Shown: positions 1 through 7,212, counted from the stretch's first letter. The stretch: 16,514 bases of DNA from JBOGTC01 sp050692055 (GCA_050692055.1 JBOGTC010000143.1:1-16514), one strand, 5' to 3'. The notes: generated from the sequence alone by a model not told the origin. Numbers and translations: made by a program.

Positions 1-327
1 TTCCTCGCCCGCCAGGCGCGCCAGGCCCGACGCCGCCGCCACCTCGACGAACGCGCCGCGCCCCCCGTCGAGCAGCAGCCATGAAGCCTCGATCGGCCGC
101 CCCAGCGCGTCGACCGTCTCGACCGTGCGCAGCTCGGCCGCCTCTCCGAGGGCATCCGCCACCGCCGCCAGGGTCCCCTCGCCGCCGTCGGCCATCGGCC
201 TGCGTACGACCTCGTCGTCGGGACGCACGCGAAGCCAGCCGTCGCTGATGGCGGCCGCCACGCCGACCGAGTCCAACGCGCCGCCGAATGAGTCGGGCGC
301 CACGACGACGCGGAGCGATCGGCTCAT
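1..327 (-). CDS. Glycerate kinase (GlxK/GarK family), N-terminal part, runs off left edge
   Basis: My own translation of the complement gives 109 residues, open to the window edge. It begins MSRSLRVVVAPDSFGGALDS and contains PMADGGEGT near residue 44 and a later VEVAAASGLARL stretch. These match the N-terminal signature of the type II glycerate kinase family (consensus APDSFKGSL and PMADGGEGT). The usual lysine of APDSFKGSL is Gly here. The family phosphorylates D-glycerate with ATP, normally to 2-phosphoglycerate, in the cytosol. The ATG overlaps the TGA of the upstream gpgS fusion (ATGA, 324-327), so the two are translationally coupled. The context suggests it recycles glycerate set free from glucosylglycerate or balances glycerate and phosphoglycerate pools; this is inference. 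The C-terminal half is outside the window. Confidence 0.9.
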   Translation of the reverse strand, partial: MSRSLRVVVAPDSFGGALDSVGVAAAISDGWLRVRPDDEVVRRPMADGGEGTLAAVADALGEAAELRTVETVDALGRPIEASWLLLDGGRGAFVEVAAASGLARLAGEE

Positions 328-2303
328 CGGCTCGCGAGCTGCTTGCGGCGCTCAACATAGGCGGGGATACTGACCATCGGCGGGCGGATCTCGTCGCCGA
401 TCTCGCGTACCTCGAGGCTGAAGTGGTCGCCGCCCGTGTTGATCAACTTCATGCCGCGCCCAACCTCGGTGAGGAGCTCGAGCCGATGACGTTCCTCGAG
501 CTTACGGATGGCGCCCTGCAGGATTACGTATGCCATCTGCGACAGGTTCGGCAGCGACTGGTTGCGATGGATGCGGCGCTCGAGGTCGACCTGGCCGATG
601 GCGGACAGGCCAGCCCGGTCCAGGATGTCGATCAGCAGGCCGATCTCCACCGCGTAGCCGGTGAAGAATGGCAGCTGCTCGAGCAGCTCGCGGCGCGCGG
701 CGTACTCGCCGGACAGCGGCTGGATCATCCCCGACAGCTCGGGGAAGAACAGGTTGATCAGCGGGCGGGCCATGAGCTCCGTGACGCGACCGCCGCCCTC
801 CGCCTGCAGCTTGTCGCCCTCCTTGATCGGCCTCTGGTAGAAGCCCTTCACGTACTGAATCCGGGGCTCGCGCAGGAGCGGACCCAGCAGGCCGAAGACG
901 AACCGGGGCTGGATGTTGCTGATGTCGGTGTCGATCCAGGCAACGATCTCACCGTCAAGCACGTGGAGGCTCTTCCACAGCGCCTCGCCCTTGCCGGCGT
1001 GTGACCCCGCCTCGGGCAGGATGTCGCGGTGCTGATGCACGGGCACGTCAAGCTCGCGAGCGATCTCAACGGTCCGATCTTCGCTGGCGGAGTCGATGAC
1101 CACGATCTGGTCGATGAGCGGCACGCGATCCATCAGGGCGCCCTTCACGCGCTTGATGACCGTCCCGATCGTCTTCTCCTCGTTGAGCGCCGGCAGGCCG
1201 ACGCTGATCGTCAGCCCCTGCTTCTCCTTGAGGGCCACCAGCTTCTTGATGTCGGCGAACTCGTGCGCGTGAAACGAGTTCTCCGCGAACCACCGGTCGA
1301 CCACGACCGGCAGCGACCGGCTGCGCTCCAAGAAGGCGTCGGCGTGAGCCAGCGTTCCCTCTGCCGCTCGAAGCTCGTCGAACGTGGCCAGGCCCAGCGA
1401 CTGCTTAGTCTTCACCACGATGACGGTGGGCCGCGCGCGACTGGCGACGCCCTCGGCCAGCGTGCCAAACAGATAGCGTCCGTCCGGAGCAGCGTTCGTT
1501 GGCTGGGCGCTGGCGCCCATCACCACCAGGCCGTGATGCGCCGCCTCCTTGATGATCGCCTCCCGCACCGATGTCGCCTCGCGGATCTTGCCGGTCGCGC
1601 GGCGCGTTCCCGCGTGCTCCCGCACGAAGGCGTCGAGCGCCTCCTGCTCGCGCTCCACGGCGCGCTCGCCGACCCCCTTCGGCACGACGTGCAGGACCAC
1701 CATCCGGGCCCCGAAGCGCTTGGCCAGGTCGCGGCTGATGCGCATCGCCAGCTCCGCGTGCGGACCGCCGCGCACGGGCACCAGGATCGACTCGACCTTG
1801 TCCAGGCCGCGCTGCTTGACCACGGCGATGTCGCAGGGCGACTCGCGGACCACCGCATCGATGGTGGGGCTGAAGACCGGGCGCGGCCGGGGCCGCACGC
1901 CGGCCATCGCCAGCTCCGCGGCCTCCGCATCCGCCCGCGCGGTCTGCGACGGAGTCGGCGGCCCACCCCAGCCGAAGATGACGAGGTTCGCCCCCTCCTC
2001 GCCGACCGCCTCGATCACGCCGTCCGAGGCATGGCGCCCGATGCGGACCATGGTCCGAATCTCGACGCCCTCCTCGTCGCCGACGTCGAGCACGCGCTGC
2101 AGCAACCGGCGCGAGGTCCGCGCCTGCGTGGCCCCCTCCGACAGCGAGACGCCCTCCGGCACCTCGACGATGCCCAGCGCGGTGATCTCGGTCGGTCGGC
2201 CGTTGGCCATCCCGGCACCGATGCGCACGAGGTCGCGCGCCGTGCGCGGATTCGCCAGCGGGAGCAGGATGCGGTACGGGCTCCTTCGTCGGGTGGGAGC
2301 CAT
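324..2303 (-). CDS. gpgS: Glucosyl-3-phosphoglycerate synthase fused to two N-terminal universal-stress (USP) domains
   Basis: A 659-residue protein. Residues about 10-165 and 170-300 are two USP-like modules (YRILLPLANPRTA; then ESILVPVRGGPHAELAMRIS). The second keeps a USP-type end (VVMGASA, then YLFGTLAEGVA and PTVIVV); the first is degenerate there. Residues about 335-659 match GpgS (GT81) over its usual ~320 residues: GLPALNEEKTIGTVI, the metal-binding WIDTDIS (Asp458/Asp460), YVKGFYQRPI, GGGRVTELMARPL, FFTGYAVEIGLLIDI and RRIHRNQSL with the likely metal-ligand His579. GpgS transfers glucose from an NDP-glucose to 3-phosphoglycerate, the first step to glucosylglycerate. I chose the ATG at 2303 because it forms TGATG with the preceding stop; an ATG at 2336 would add 11 residues. 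No strong ribosome site precedes it, which fits coupling. The domain fusion is unusual. No GpgP phosphatase is visible in the window. Confidence 0.9.
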   Translation of the reverse strand: MAPTRRRSPYRILLPLANPRTARDLVRIGAGMANGRPTEITALGIVEVPEGVSLSEGATQARTSRRLLQRVLDVGDEEGVEIRTMVRIGRHASDGVIEAVGEEGANLVIFGWGGPPTPSQTARADAEAAELAMAGVRPRPRPVFSPTIDAVVRESPCDIAVVKQRGLDKVESILVPVRGGPHAELAMRISRDLAKRFGARMVVLHVVPKGVGERAVEREQEALDAFVREHAGTRRATGKIREATSVREAIIKEAAHHGLVVMGASAQPTNAAPDGRYLFGTLAEGVASRARPTVIVVKTKQSLGLATFDELRAAEGTLAHADAFLERSRSLPVVVDRWFAENSFHAHEFADIKKLVALKEKQGLTISVGLPALNEEKTIGTVIKRVKGALMDRVPLIDQIVVIDSASEDRTVEIARELDVPVHQHRDILPEAGSHAGKGEALWKSLHVLDGEIVAWIDTDISNIQPRFVFGLLGPLLREPRIQYVKGFYQRPIKEGDKLQAEGGGRVTELMARPLINLFFPELSGMIQPLSGEYAARRELLEQLPFFTGYAVEIGLLIDILDRAGLSAIGQVDLERRIHRNQSLPNLSQMAYVILQGAIRKLEERHRLELLTEVGRGMKLINTGGDHFSLEVREIGDEIRPPMVSIPAYVERRKQLASR

Positions 2304-3673
2304 CAGCCCGAGCCACCGCGGCCACGGCCGTCCCAACGGCTGACGAGATACGGCTTGAGCTCCTCGAACTGGCGCGCCTGATCGTCGATCACCCGCTCCG
2401 CCTGGTCGGTCGTCATCTCGAGCGTGTCGCTGATGAACCCGCCGGTGCGCCCGAAGTAGAGCGGCGTCAGCGCGGCGAGCAGACGCTCGCGATCAGCATC
2501 CGCGCGGTGGAATGCCACGAGCGTGTCGTACAGGCAGCGGATCCACAGCTCGGCGGGGAAGTGGAACTCGTCGGGGCGGTCTGGGATCTCGAGGCTCATC
2601 ACACGTTCGAGCTGCTCGGGCGCCAGCATCGTCTCCCATGTCTCGCGCTGGGTGAGCCGCGCCTGCTCGAAGCCGTCGATCAGCTTGGCCTGGTTGACTT
2701 CGATCGGCTCGGGGGCGACCACGCGCTCGAAGCCGTACTCCGGAATCGGGTGCGAGCCCTTCACGCGCAGCCAGCGGTCCTCGTACCTGCCGGCCATGTT
2801 GAAGAGCGTGCCGACGACCTGGCGGAACATCGGTCCAAGATCGGATGCCGGATCCTTGGCGTCGTGGATCTTGGCGCCCAGGCGTGCCTGGCATACGGCG
2901 AAGCCCTCGTTGATGGCGCTGTGCGTCATCCAGATGTCGATCCCGAAGCGCGCCGTCAGATCGTCGAACGTGTCGAGCTCCAGGTAGCGCGCCACGAGGT
3001 CGCCGCTGACCGCGAAGTCGCCGCCGATCGGCTGGCGGATGCGCGCGCCGTACAGCGCCCGCGTGAGCGGGTAACTGATGTTGTTGGTGATGGTGCCGTC
3101 GTACTTGTAGCGCGCGTACATCGGCGCCACGAAGTCGTAGCCGCCCTTGAGGATCGGTCCGGCCAGCAGCTCGATCCATTCGGGCACGATGCTGCGCAGG
3201 TCCGAGTCGACCATGACCATGGCCTTGACCTTGAGCTCGCGCGCGACCTCGAACAGGGCGCGGACCGCGGTGCCCTTGCCGCTGGTTCCCTGGTAGGTGA
3301 AGCTGATACGCCGCAGCTTGTGCCGCGGCGAGACAAGGATGATCTTCTCGATGTAGTCCGGGCTCTCGGTGCTGACCGCAACCCGCGGAGTGTCGTCAGG
3401 CGAGCCGCCGTCGCTGTTGACCAGCACGGGCTTGAGGTCCGGGAAGTACTGGACCATGCCGGCTGTTGCGGCGCGGACCACGTAGCCGATGGTCTCGGCA
3501 TTGCCGAAGGACGGGATGCCGACCATCAGGTCGGCGGAGCCGATGCGCCGGACTTCGGCCAGGCCCTCCTCGTCGAGTGCCGTCGGCCGCGTTGCGGGTG
3601 GGTTGGACGTCAGGAGGAGCCTCCTCGGTCGTGCCGCGGCACGGGTCTCGCTCGGGGGTGACGATGGTAGCAC
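2303..3673 (-). CDS. GT-A fold glycosyltransferase (family 2-like), candidate glucosylglycerate-type synthase
   Basis: A 456-residue cytosolic protein with no membrane segment. The nucleotide-sugar part starts at about residue 48: LMVGIPSFGNAETIGYVV, then VLVNSDGGSPDDT, SGKGTAVRALFE, and a DSD metal motif in MVMVDSDLRS (Asp156/Asp158). Later come PIGGDFAVSG and FGIDIWMTHSAINEG, which in GT-A enzymes shape the acceptor side. The C-terminal ~150 residues are helical and of no known motif. Substrate is not evident from sequence. Lying 5' of gpgS with a 1-nt stop/start overlap, it may make glucosylglycerate directly from glycerate, as the single-step synthase of Persephonella does, or extend it with a second sugar; both are inferences. 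The start is uncertain: the GTG at 3673 has no clear ribosome site, and the first 40 residues are Pro/Arg/Ala-rich. A CTG at codon 21 has AGGAGG six bases upstream. Confidence 0.75.
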   Translation of the reverse strand: MLPSSPPSETRAAARPRRLLLTSNPPATRPTALDEEGLAEVRRIGSADLMVGIPSFGNAETIGYVVRAATAGMVQYFPDLKPVLVNSDGGSPDDTPRVAVSTESPDYIEKIILVSPRHKLRRISFTYQGTSGKGTAVRALFEVARELKVKAMVMVDSDLRSIVPEWIELLAGPILKGGYDFVAPMYARYKYDGTITNNISYPLTRALYGARIRQPIGGDFAVSGDLVARYLELDTFDDLTARFGIDIWMTHSAINEGFAVCQARLGAKIHDAKDPASDLGPMFRQVVGTLFNMAGRYEDRWLRVKGSHPIPEYGFERVVAPEPIEVNQAKLIDGFEQARLTQRETWETMLAPEQLERVMSLEIPDRPDEFHFPAELWIRCLYDTLVAFHRADADRERLLAALTPLYFGRTGGFISDTLEMTTDQAERVIDDQARQFEELKPYLVSRWDGRGRGGSG

Positions 3674-3699
3674 GCGCCCCGACGTCGCTCGGCGATCCG

Positions 3700-4383
3700 T
3701 CAGTCGCGGATGTGCCTGGTTCGCTCGCCGCGCTGGCCGAACATCCGCGCAACGAAGCCGGGCTGCGCGGCCGCAGTGACCGGGATCTCGAGCCAGTCGT
3801 CGCTGGTCGTGCCGGGCTCGTAGCGCGAGTTCATGTGCTTGGCGACATAGTGGCTGAACCCGTTCTCGCGCCAGCCGACCAGCCAGCCGGCGAGCGGCTG
3901 CTTTACGACCGGACTGAGCCGGACACGGATCCCCTCGTCGATCACCGACTCGAGGAGGCGGCGGCGCTCCTGGAACGGGACGTCGTACAGGTCATCACCG
4001 TCGAGCTCGATGAGGTCGAGCGCCACGAACGCGCGCCGCCGCTCGGTCTCGAGAGGATCCGGCACCTCGCCGCGCAATCCCTCGCGCTCCAACGTGTCCG
4101 CCCAGGCGCGAGCCGGGCTTCCGTCGCCGATGAACGGCTGCGAGGTCCACACGCCATCGACCACCGCCTCGTCGGCGAGGATCGCCGGTGCCAGCAGCTC
4201 GCCGAGATCGGGGAACGCGCGGTCGGCGGGTTCGCCGCCGGCATCGGTCAGGCCGACCCTGCCGCGGAACAGGCGCGCGAGCAGCCGATCTCCAGGCCAG
4301 GAAGGCTCGAACAGCCAGTCCACCGAAAGGATCTCGGCATTGGCTCGCGTGGCGCGCTGAGGCAGGATCGGCTCGTCGACCAT
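3700..4383 (-). CDS. ATP-dependent DNA ligase-like protein lacking the catalytic lysine (pseudoenzyme candidate)
   Basis: A 227-residue protein resembling the adenylation domain of LigC/LigD-type ligases in order of motifs. Motif I, normally E-P-K-W-D-G-x-R, reads WLFEPSWPGDR (residues 23-33), so the AMP-accepting Lys is Ser28 and the Asp is Pro30. The motif III region is VVDGVW (74-79), motif IIIa is FVALDLIELDGDDL (119-132), motif IV is GFSHYVAKHMNSRY with its Glu replaced, and motif V reads DDWLEIPV where active ligases have W-x-K-x-K. It stops there, with no OB-fold domain (active enzymes are usually 300 residues or more). It cannot be expected to form the lysine-AMP intermediate. A role as a nucleic-acid-binding or regulatory protein is inference. 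It sits 58 bases after the helicase and 26 bases before the glycosyltransferase, on the same strand. Confidence 0.75.
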   Translation of the reverse strand: MVDEPILPQRATRANAEILSVDWLFEPSWPGDRLLARLFRGRVGLTDAGGEPADRAFPDLGELLAPAILADEAVVDGVWTSQPFIGDGSPARAWADTLEREGLRGEVPDPLETERRRAFVALDLIELDGDDLYDVPFQERRRLLESVIDEGIRVRLSPVVKQPLAGWLVGWRENGFSHYVAKHMNSRYEPGTTSDDWLEIPVTAAAQPGFVARMFGQRGERTRHIRD

Positions 4384-4390
4384 CCGTCAG

Positions 4391-4396
4391 AGGGTA
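4391..4396 (-). promoter_or_regulatory. Possible -10 element of the ligase-like gene
   Basis: On the minus strand TACCCT (TAnnnT type) ends 7 nt before the ATG at 4383. This is the spacing expected for a leaderless transcript starting at or near the start codon. No -35 box is evident, so this is a weak call. Confidence 0.3.
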
Positions 4397-4441
4397 CCGC
4401 GCGCAGCCCGCTTTGGTTCACCACCGGTCGGCCCTGGACGC

Positions 4442-5734
4442 CTACTCGGCGCCGTACAGGCTCAGCTGCCCTTCCTCCACGTCGGCACCGACCTGCTCGC
4501 GGATCTGCTCCCACGCGTCGAGGTCCCATTCCCCCACGAGCGTGATGGCGGTGCCCTGCCGGCCGGCGCGTCCGGTGCGGCCGATACGATGGACGTAGGT
4601 GTCGGCATCCTCGGGGATGTCATACGAGAGGACGTAGGGCAGGTCGGTGATGTCGAGCCCGCGCGACGCGACGTTGGTGGCGACCAGGAACTGGATGCGG
4701 CCCTCTCTGAAGGCGGCCAGCGTGCGGTCTCGTTCGCGCTGGGAGAGGCCGCCATGGAGTGCCGCCACGTTCTTGCCACGCCGTCTGAGGGTGGCGGCCA
4801 AGCGGTCCACGCCGATCTGGGTGTGGCGGAAGACGAGAAGCCGATCGAAGCCGAACTGGTCCGATAGCTCGACGAGCGCCTTCACCTTGTCCTGCTCCGC
4901 CACGAAATAGACCAGCTGACGCACCGTCTCGACTGTCTTGAGGTCCGGCCGCACGGTGATGTGCGCGGCATCACGGTCCATGAACCGGTCGCGGATGCGC
5001 AGGATGGCGTACGGCATGGTGGCACTGAACAGGGCGGTCTGACGCTGGCGCGGGCATCGGGCCAGGATCGTCTCGACATCGACGATGAAGCCCATGTCGA
5101 GCATGCGATCCGCCTCGTCGAGAATGACGGTGTTGACGCGGTCGAGCACGAGCTCGCGGCGCCGGATGAGATCCAGCACACGACCGGGCGTGCCGACCAC
5201 GACCGGCACGCCGCGGTGCAGGGCGGAGATCTGGCGGTCCATTGATGAGCCGCCATAGATGGCAACGGCCTTGACGCCTCGGAACTGGCCGATGCGCGCG
5301 ATCTCCTCAGTCACCTGCACGCACAGCTCACGCGTCGGAGTGAGCACCAGGGCCTGCACATGCTTCGACGACGGGTCGATCTTCTCGATGATGGGGATGC
5401 CGAAGGCGGCGGTCTTGCCCGTGCCGGTCTGCGCCTGGCCGATGAGGTCCTCGCCGCGGCGCAGCGGGGGAATGGCGCGCGCCTGGACCTCGGTCGGCGT
5501 CACGAAGCCCATCTTCTCGATGGCTCGCGCGATGGTGGCCGGCACCTCGATCTCGCCGAACCGATAGCCGCGTGCCGCGGCCATGACCGCAGCAACCAGC
5601 GGCGAGGCCGGCTCAGCCTCGTGGGCAGGCGTCGCGGGAGGCGAACCGGCAGGATGGGTATCGGGCAACCAGATCTCCGCTGTGGACTCGAACGGGATTG
5701 GCGATGCTACCACGGCTGCCGGCGTTCCCTTCAT
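4442..5734 (-). CDS. DEAD-box ATP-dependent RNA helicase
   Basis: 430 residues from the chosen ATG. All core motifs are intact: Q motif GFVTPTEVQ (76-84), Walker A AQTGTGKT (101-108), PTRELCVQ, GTPGR, DEAD (206-209), SAT (237-239), LVFRHTQ, ATNVASRGLDI and HRIGRTGRAG (382-391). This is the minimal RhlE/CsdA/CshA-type two-RecA helicase; there is no long basic C-terminal tail. It unwinds short RNA duplexes with ATP in ribosome assembly, RNA decay or cold adaptation; which of these is not shown. Homology begins at about residue 55 (RGYRFGEI), after a Pro/Ala-rich leader. An ATG at 5584 would give a 380-residue core protein, and one at 5749 adds five residues. None has a clear ribosome site. The upstream reading frame stays open to 6139 only because it runs antisense to the regulator gene, so I excluded that part. 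It is divergent from the regulator. Confidence 0.93.
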   Translation of the reverse strand: MKGTPAAVVASPIPFESTAEIWLPDTHPAGSPPATPAHEAEPASPLVAAVMAAARGYRFGEIEVPATIARAIEKMGFVTPTEVQARAIPPLRRGEDLIGQAQTGTGKTAAFGIPIIEKIDPSSKHVQALVLTPTRELCVQVTEEIARIGQFRGVKAVAIYGGSSMDRQISALHRGVPVVVGTPGRVLDLIRRRELVLDRVNTVILDEADRMLDMGFIVDVETILARCPRQRQTALFSATMPYAILRIRDRFMDRDAAHITVRPDLKTVETVRQLVYFVAEQDKVKALVELSDQFGFDRLLVFRHTQIGVDRLAATLRRRGKNVAALHGGLSQRERDRTLAAFREGRIQFLVATNVASRGLDITDLPYVLSYDIPEDADTYVHRIGRTGRAGRQGTAITLVGEWDLDAWEQIREQVGADVEEGQLSLYGAE

Positions 5735-5743
5735 GAGCCGCTG

Positions 5744-5749
5744 TATCAT
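5744..5749 (+). promoter_or_regulatory. -10 element of the Fur-family regulator gene (leaderless type)
   Basis: TATCAT lies six bases before the ATG at 5756, the same arrangement as at the znuA-like gene (TATCGT, six bases, ATG). The GGAG touching the ATG is too close to act as a ribosome site, so transcription probably starts at the start codon. No good -35 is visible. Confidence 0.45.
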
Positions 5750-5755
5750 CTGGAG

Positions 5756-6193
5756 ATGGTCAGGACCACACTGCTCGATGCGCTTGGTCGCGGCGGTTAC
5801 CGCATGACGCGCCCGCGTCGCGAGGTGGCGGAGCTGATCGGGGCACGAGATGGGCACTTCACCGCCGCGGAGCTGGTGGCAGAGGCAGGCCGACAACGGC
5901 GACGTATCGGACGCGCCACTGTGTTCCGCGCCCTGGACACCTTCACCGCGCTCGGTCTGGTGGAGCGGCTCGACCTGCCGAGCGGTGAGCACGCCTATGT
6001 CACCTGCGAGCCGGAGCCGCGCCATCACCACCACCTGATCTGCGCGACCTGCGGACGGACGACTGAGATCAGCGGCTGCAACGTAGCCGCGCTCGCGCCG
6101 GACGTCGAGCGCGAGACCGGATATCAGCTCGATACGCACCGTGTGGAGCTGTTCGGCACCTGTCCCGAGTGCCAGCGGCGACCACGGGACTGA
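5756..6193 (+). CDS. zur: Fur-family metalloregulator, probably zinc-sensing Zur
   Basis: 145 residues, a normal Fur/Zur length. The N-terminal winged helix includes MTRPRREVAELI and the recognition segment RIGRATVFRALDTFTALGLVERL. The C-terminal part carries RHHHHLICATCG (His90-93, Cys96/Cys99) and GTCPECQ (Cys136/Cys139). The two CxxC pairs form the structural zinc site, and the His cluster belongs to the sensing region. As a dimer with bound metal it should repress DNA targets. The gene directly precedes a zinc-type ABC importer whose promoter has a long palindrome, so Zur is the best reading; Fur or Mur cannot be excluded from sequence alone. I chose the ATG at 5756 because a family-typical ~15 residues then precede MTRPRR, and because it sits six bases after a TATCAT box. 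Confidence 0.88.
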   Translation: MVRTTLLDALGRGGYRMTRPRREVAELIGARDGHFTAAELVAEAGRQRRRIGRATVFRALDTFTALGLVERLDLPSGEHAYVTCEPEPRHHHHLICATCGRTTEISGCNVAALAPDVERETGYQLDTHRVELFGTCPECQRRPRD

Positions 6194-6231
6194 TACCGGG
6201 TCTCGACAATTTGGTTGAGACTTGGTATCGT
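6192..6231 (+). promoter_or_regulatory. Promoter of the metal importer operon overlapped by a 38-bp palindromic operator
   Basis: An imperfect palindrome covers 6192-6229, with matched arms GATACC...GTCTC...GAGAC...GGTATC; by hand, 28 of 38 positions agree with their own reverse complement. Its right arm contains an extended -10 (TGG then TATCGT, 6226-6231), with a possible -35 TCGACA at 6203-6208 (17-bp spacing). The start codon follows six bases later, so the mRNA is probably leaderless. Its length suits two Fur-family dimers. Binding here would block RNA polymerase, consistent with repression by the adjacent regulator. Confidence 0.7.
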
Positions 6232-6237
6232 TAGAAG

Positions 6238-7212
6238 ATGAAGAAGCTCATCCGCCGGCCCATGGCCGGCGTGCTCCCCGTGGTGCTGCTCGTCACTGCT
6301 TGCGCCCCGGGCAATGGTCAGGGTGGTGGCGATGACGGTCGCCTTCCCGTCGTCGCCACCACGACCGTCATCGCGGACCTCGTCGCCAACGTCGGCGGTG
6401 ACCTGGTCGAGGTCAATGCCCTCGTGCCGCCGGGCGGCGAGGTGCATACCTTCGATCCCTCGCCCTCCGACGTGACGCGGGTCGCCGACGCGGCCATCGT
6501 GTTCCAGAACGGGCTCGGCCTCGACGACTGGCTCACGGACCTCGTTGCCGACGCCGGGACCGATGCACTCATCGTGACGGTCGGCGAGGATCTGTCGGGC
6601 GTCGCGTACCGCCTCGCTGGCGAGCACGGCCACGACGACGAGGACAACGACACGGAGGAGGAGCACGCTGACGAGGACGGCCACGACGAAGAGGCGACCG
6701 ACCCGCACCTGTGGCTCAACGTCAGCTACGCGCGTCTCTACGTGGAGCGCATCGCCGATGGGCTGGCGGAGGTCGATCCAAACAATGCCGAGGCGTATCG
6801 GTCCAATGCGCAGTCGTACGGCGCGGAGCTCGACGAGCTCGATGCATTCGCGCGCGAGGCGCTGGCGGCAGTTCCCGAGGAGGATCGGCGCCTGGTGAGC
6901 TTCCACGATGGCTTCGGCTACTTCGCTGACGCGTACGGCCTCGAGATCGTGGACACGGTGATCGATGCCCCAGGGCAGGATCCAAGCGCCGGCGAGGTCG
7001 CCGCAGTAGTGGATGCCATTCGCGAGAGTGACGTCCGAGCCATTTTGGCCGAGGCGCAGTTTCCGACCGACCTGGCCGACCGAATCGCGGAGGAAACCGG
7101 CGTCCGGGTCGTCAGCGGCCTGGTTACCGACTCGCTCGGGGAACCGCCGGCGGACAGCTACATCGGCCTGATCCGGACCGATGTCGACCTCATCGTGGAG
7201 GCGCTGCACTGA
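6238..7212 (+). CDS. znuA: Zinc-type ABC transporter substrate-binding lipoprotein (cluster A-I)
   Basis: 324 residues. A lipoprotein signal peptide (KKLIRRP, hydrophobic core, LVTAC) puts the lipid on Cys22, so the protein is anchored on the outside of the membrane. The family start is TTTVIADLVANVGGDLVEVNALVPPGGEVHTF-like, quoted here only in part: the metal ligand His70 lies in GGEVHTFDPSPSD, His157 in DPHLWLN, His223 in SFHDGFGYF, and Asp298 in VTDSL. A His at the third site, rather than the Glu of PsaA/MntC, points to zinc. Residues 130-157 form a His/Asp/Glu-rich loop, also typical of zinc-binding members. It captures Zn2+ and passes it to the permease encoded two genes downstream. It lies first in a three-gene operon behind the palindromic operator. 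Confidence 0.93.
   Translation: MKKLIRRPMAGVLPVVLLVTACAPGNGQGGGDDGRLPVVATTTVIADLVANVGGDLVEVNALVPPGGEVHTFDPSPSDVTRVADAAIVFQNGLGLDDWLTDLVADAGTDALIVTVGEDLSGVAYRLAGEHGHDDEDNDTEEEHADEDGHDEEATDPHLWLNVSYARLYVERIADGLAEVDPNNAEAYRSNAQSYGAELDELDAFAREALAAVPEEDRRLVSFHDGFGYFADAYGLEIVDTVIDAPGQDPSAGEVAAVVDAIRESDVRAILAEAQFPTDLADRIAEETGVRVVSGLVTDSLGEPPADSYIGLIRTDVDLIVEALH

Noticed and set aside
1029..2381. Long plus-strand open frame (450 residues) opposite gpgS, and other long frames opposite galE, cca and the glycosyltransferase
   Set aside because: They are antisense shadows caused by high GC; their translations are low-complexity (Arg, Ala, Asp, His) with no family motif, while the opposite strands carry full domains.
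5735..6139. N-terminal extension of the helicase frame to 6139
   Set aside because: It runs antisense through the regulator coding sequence and has no helicase likeness; the family start lies near 5734 or 5584.
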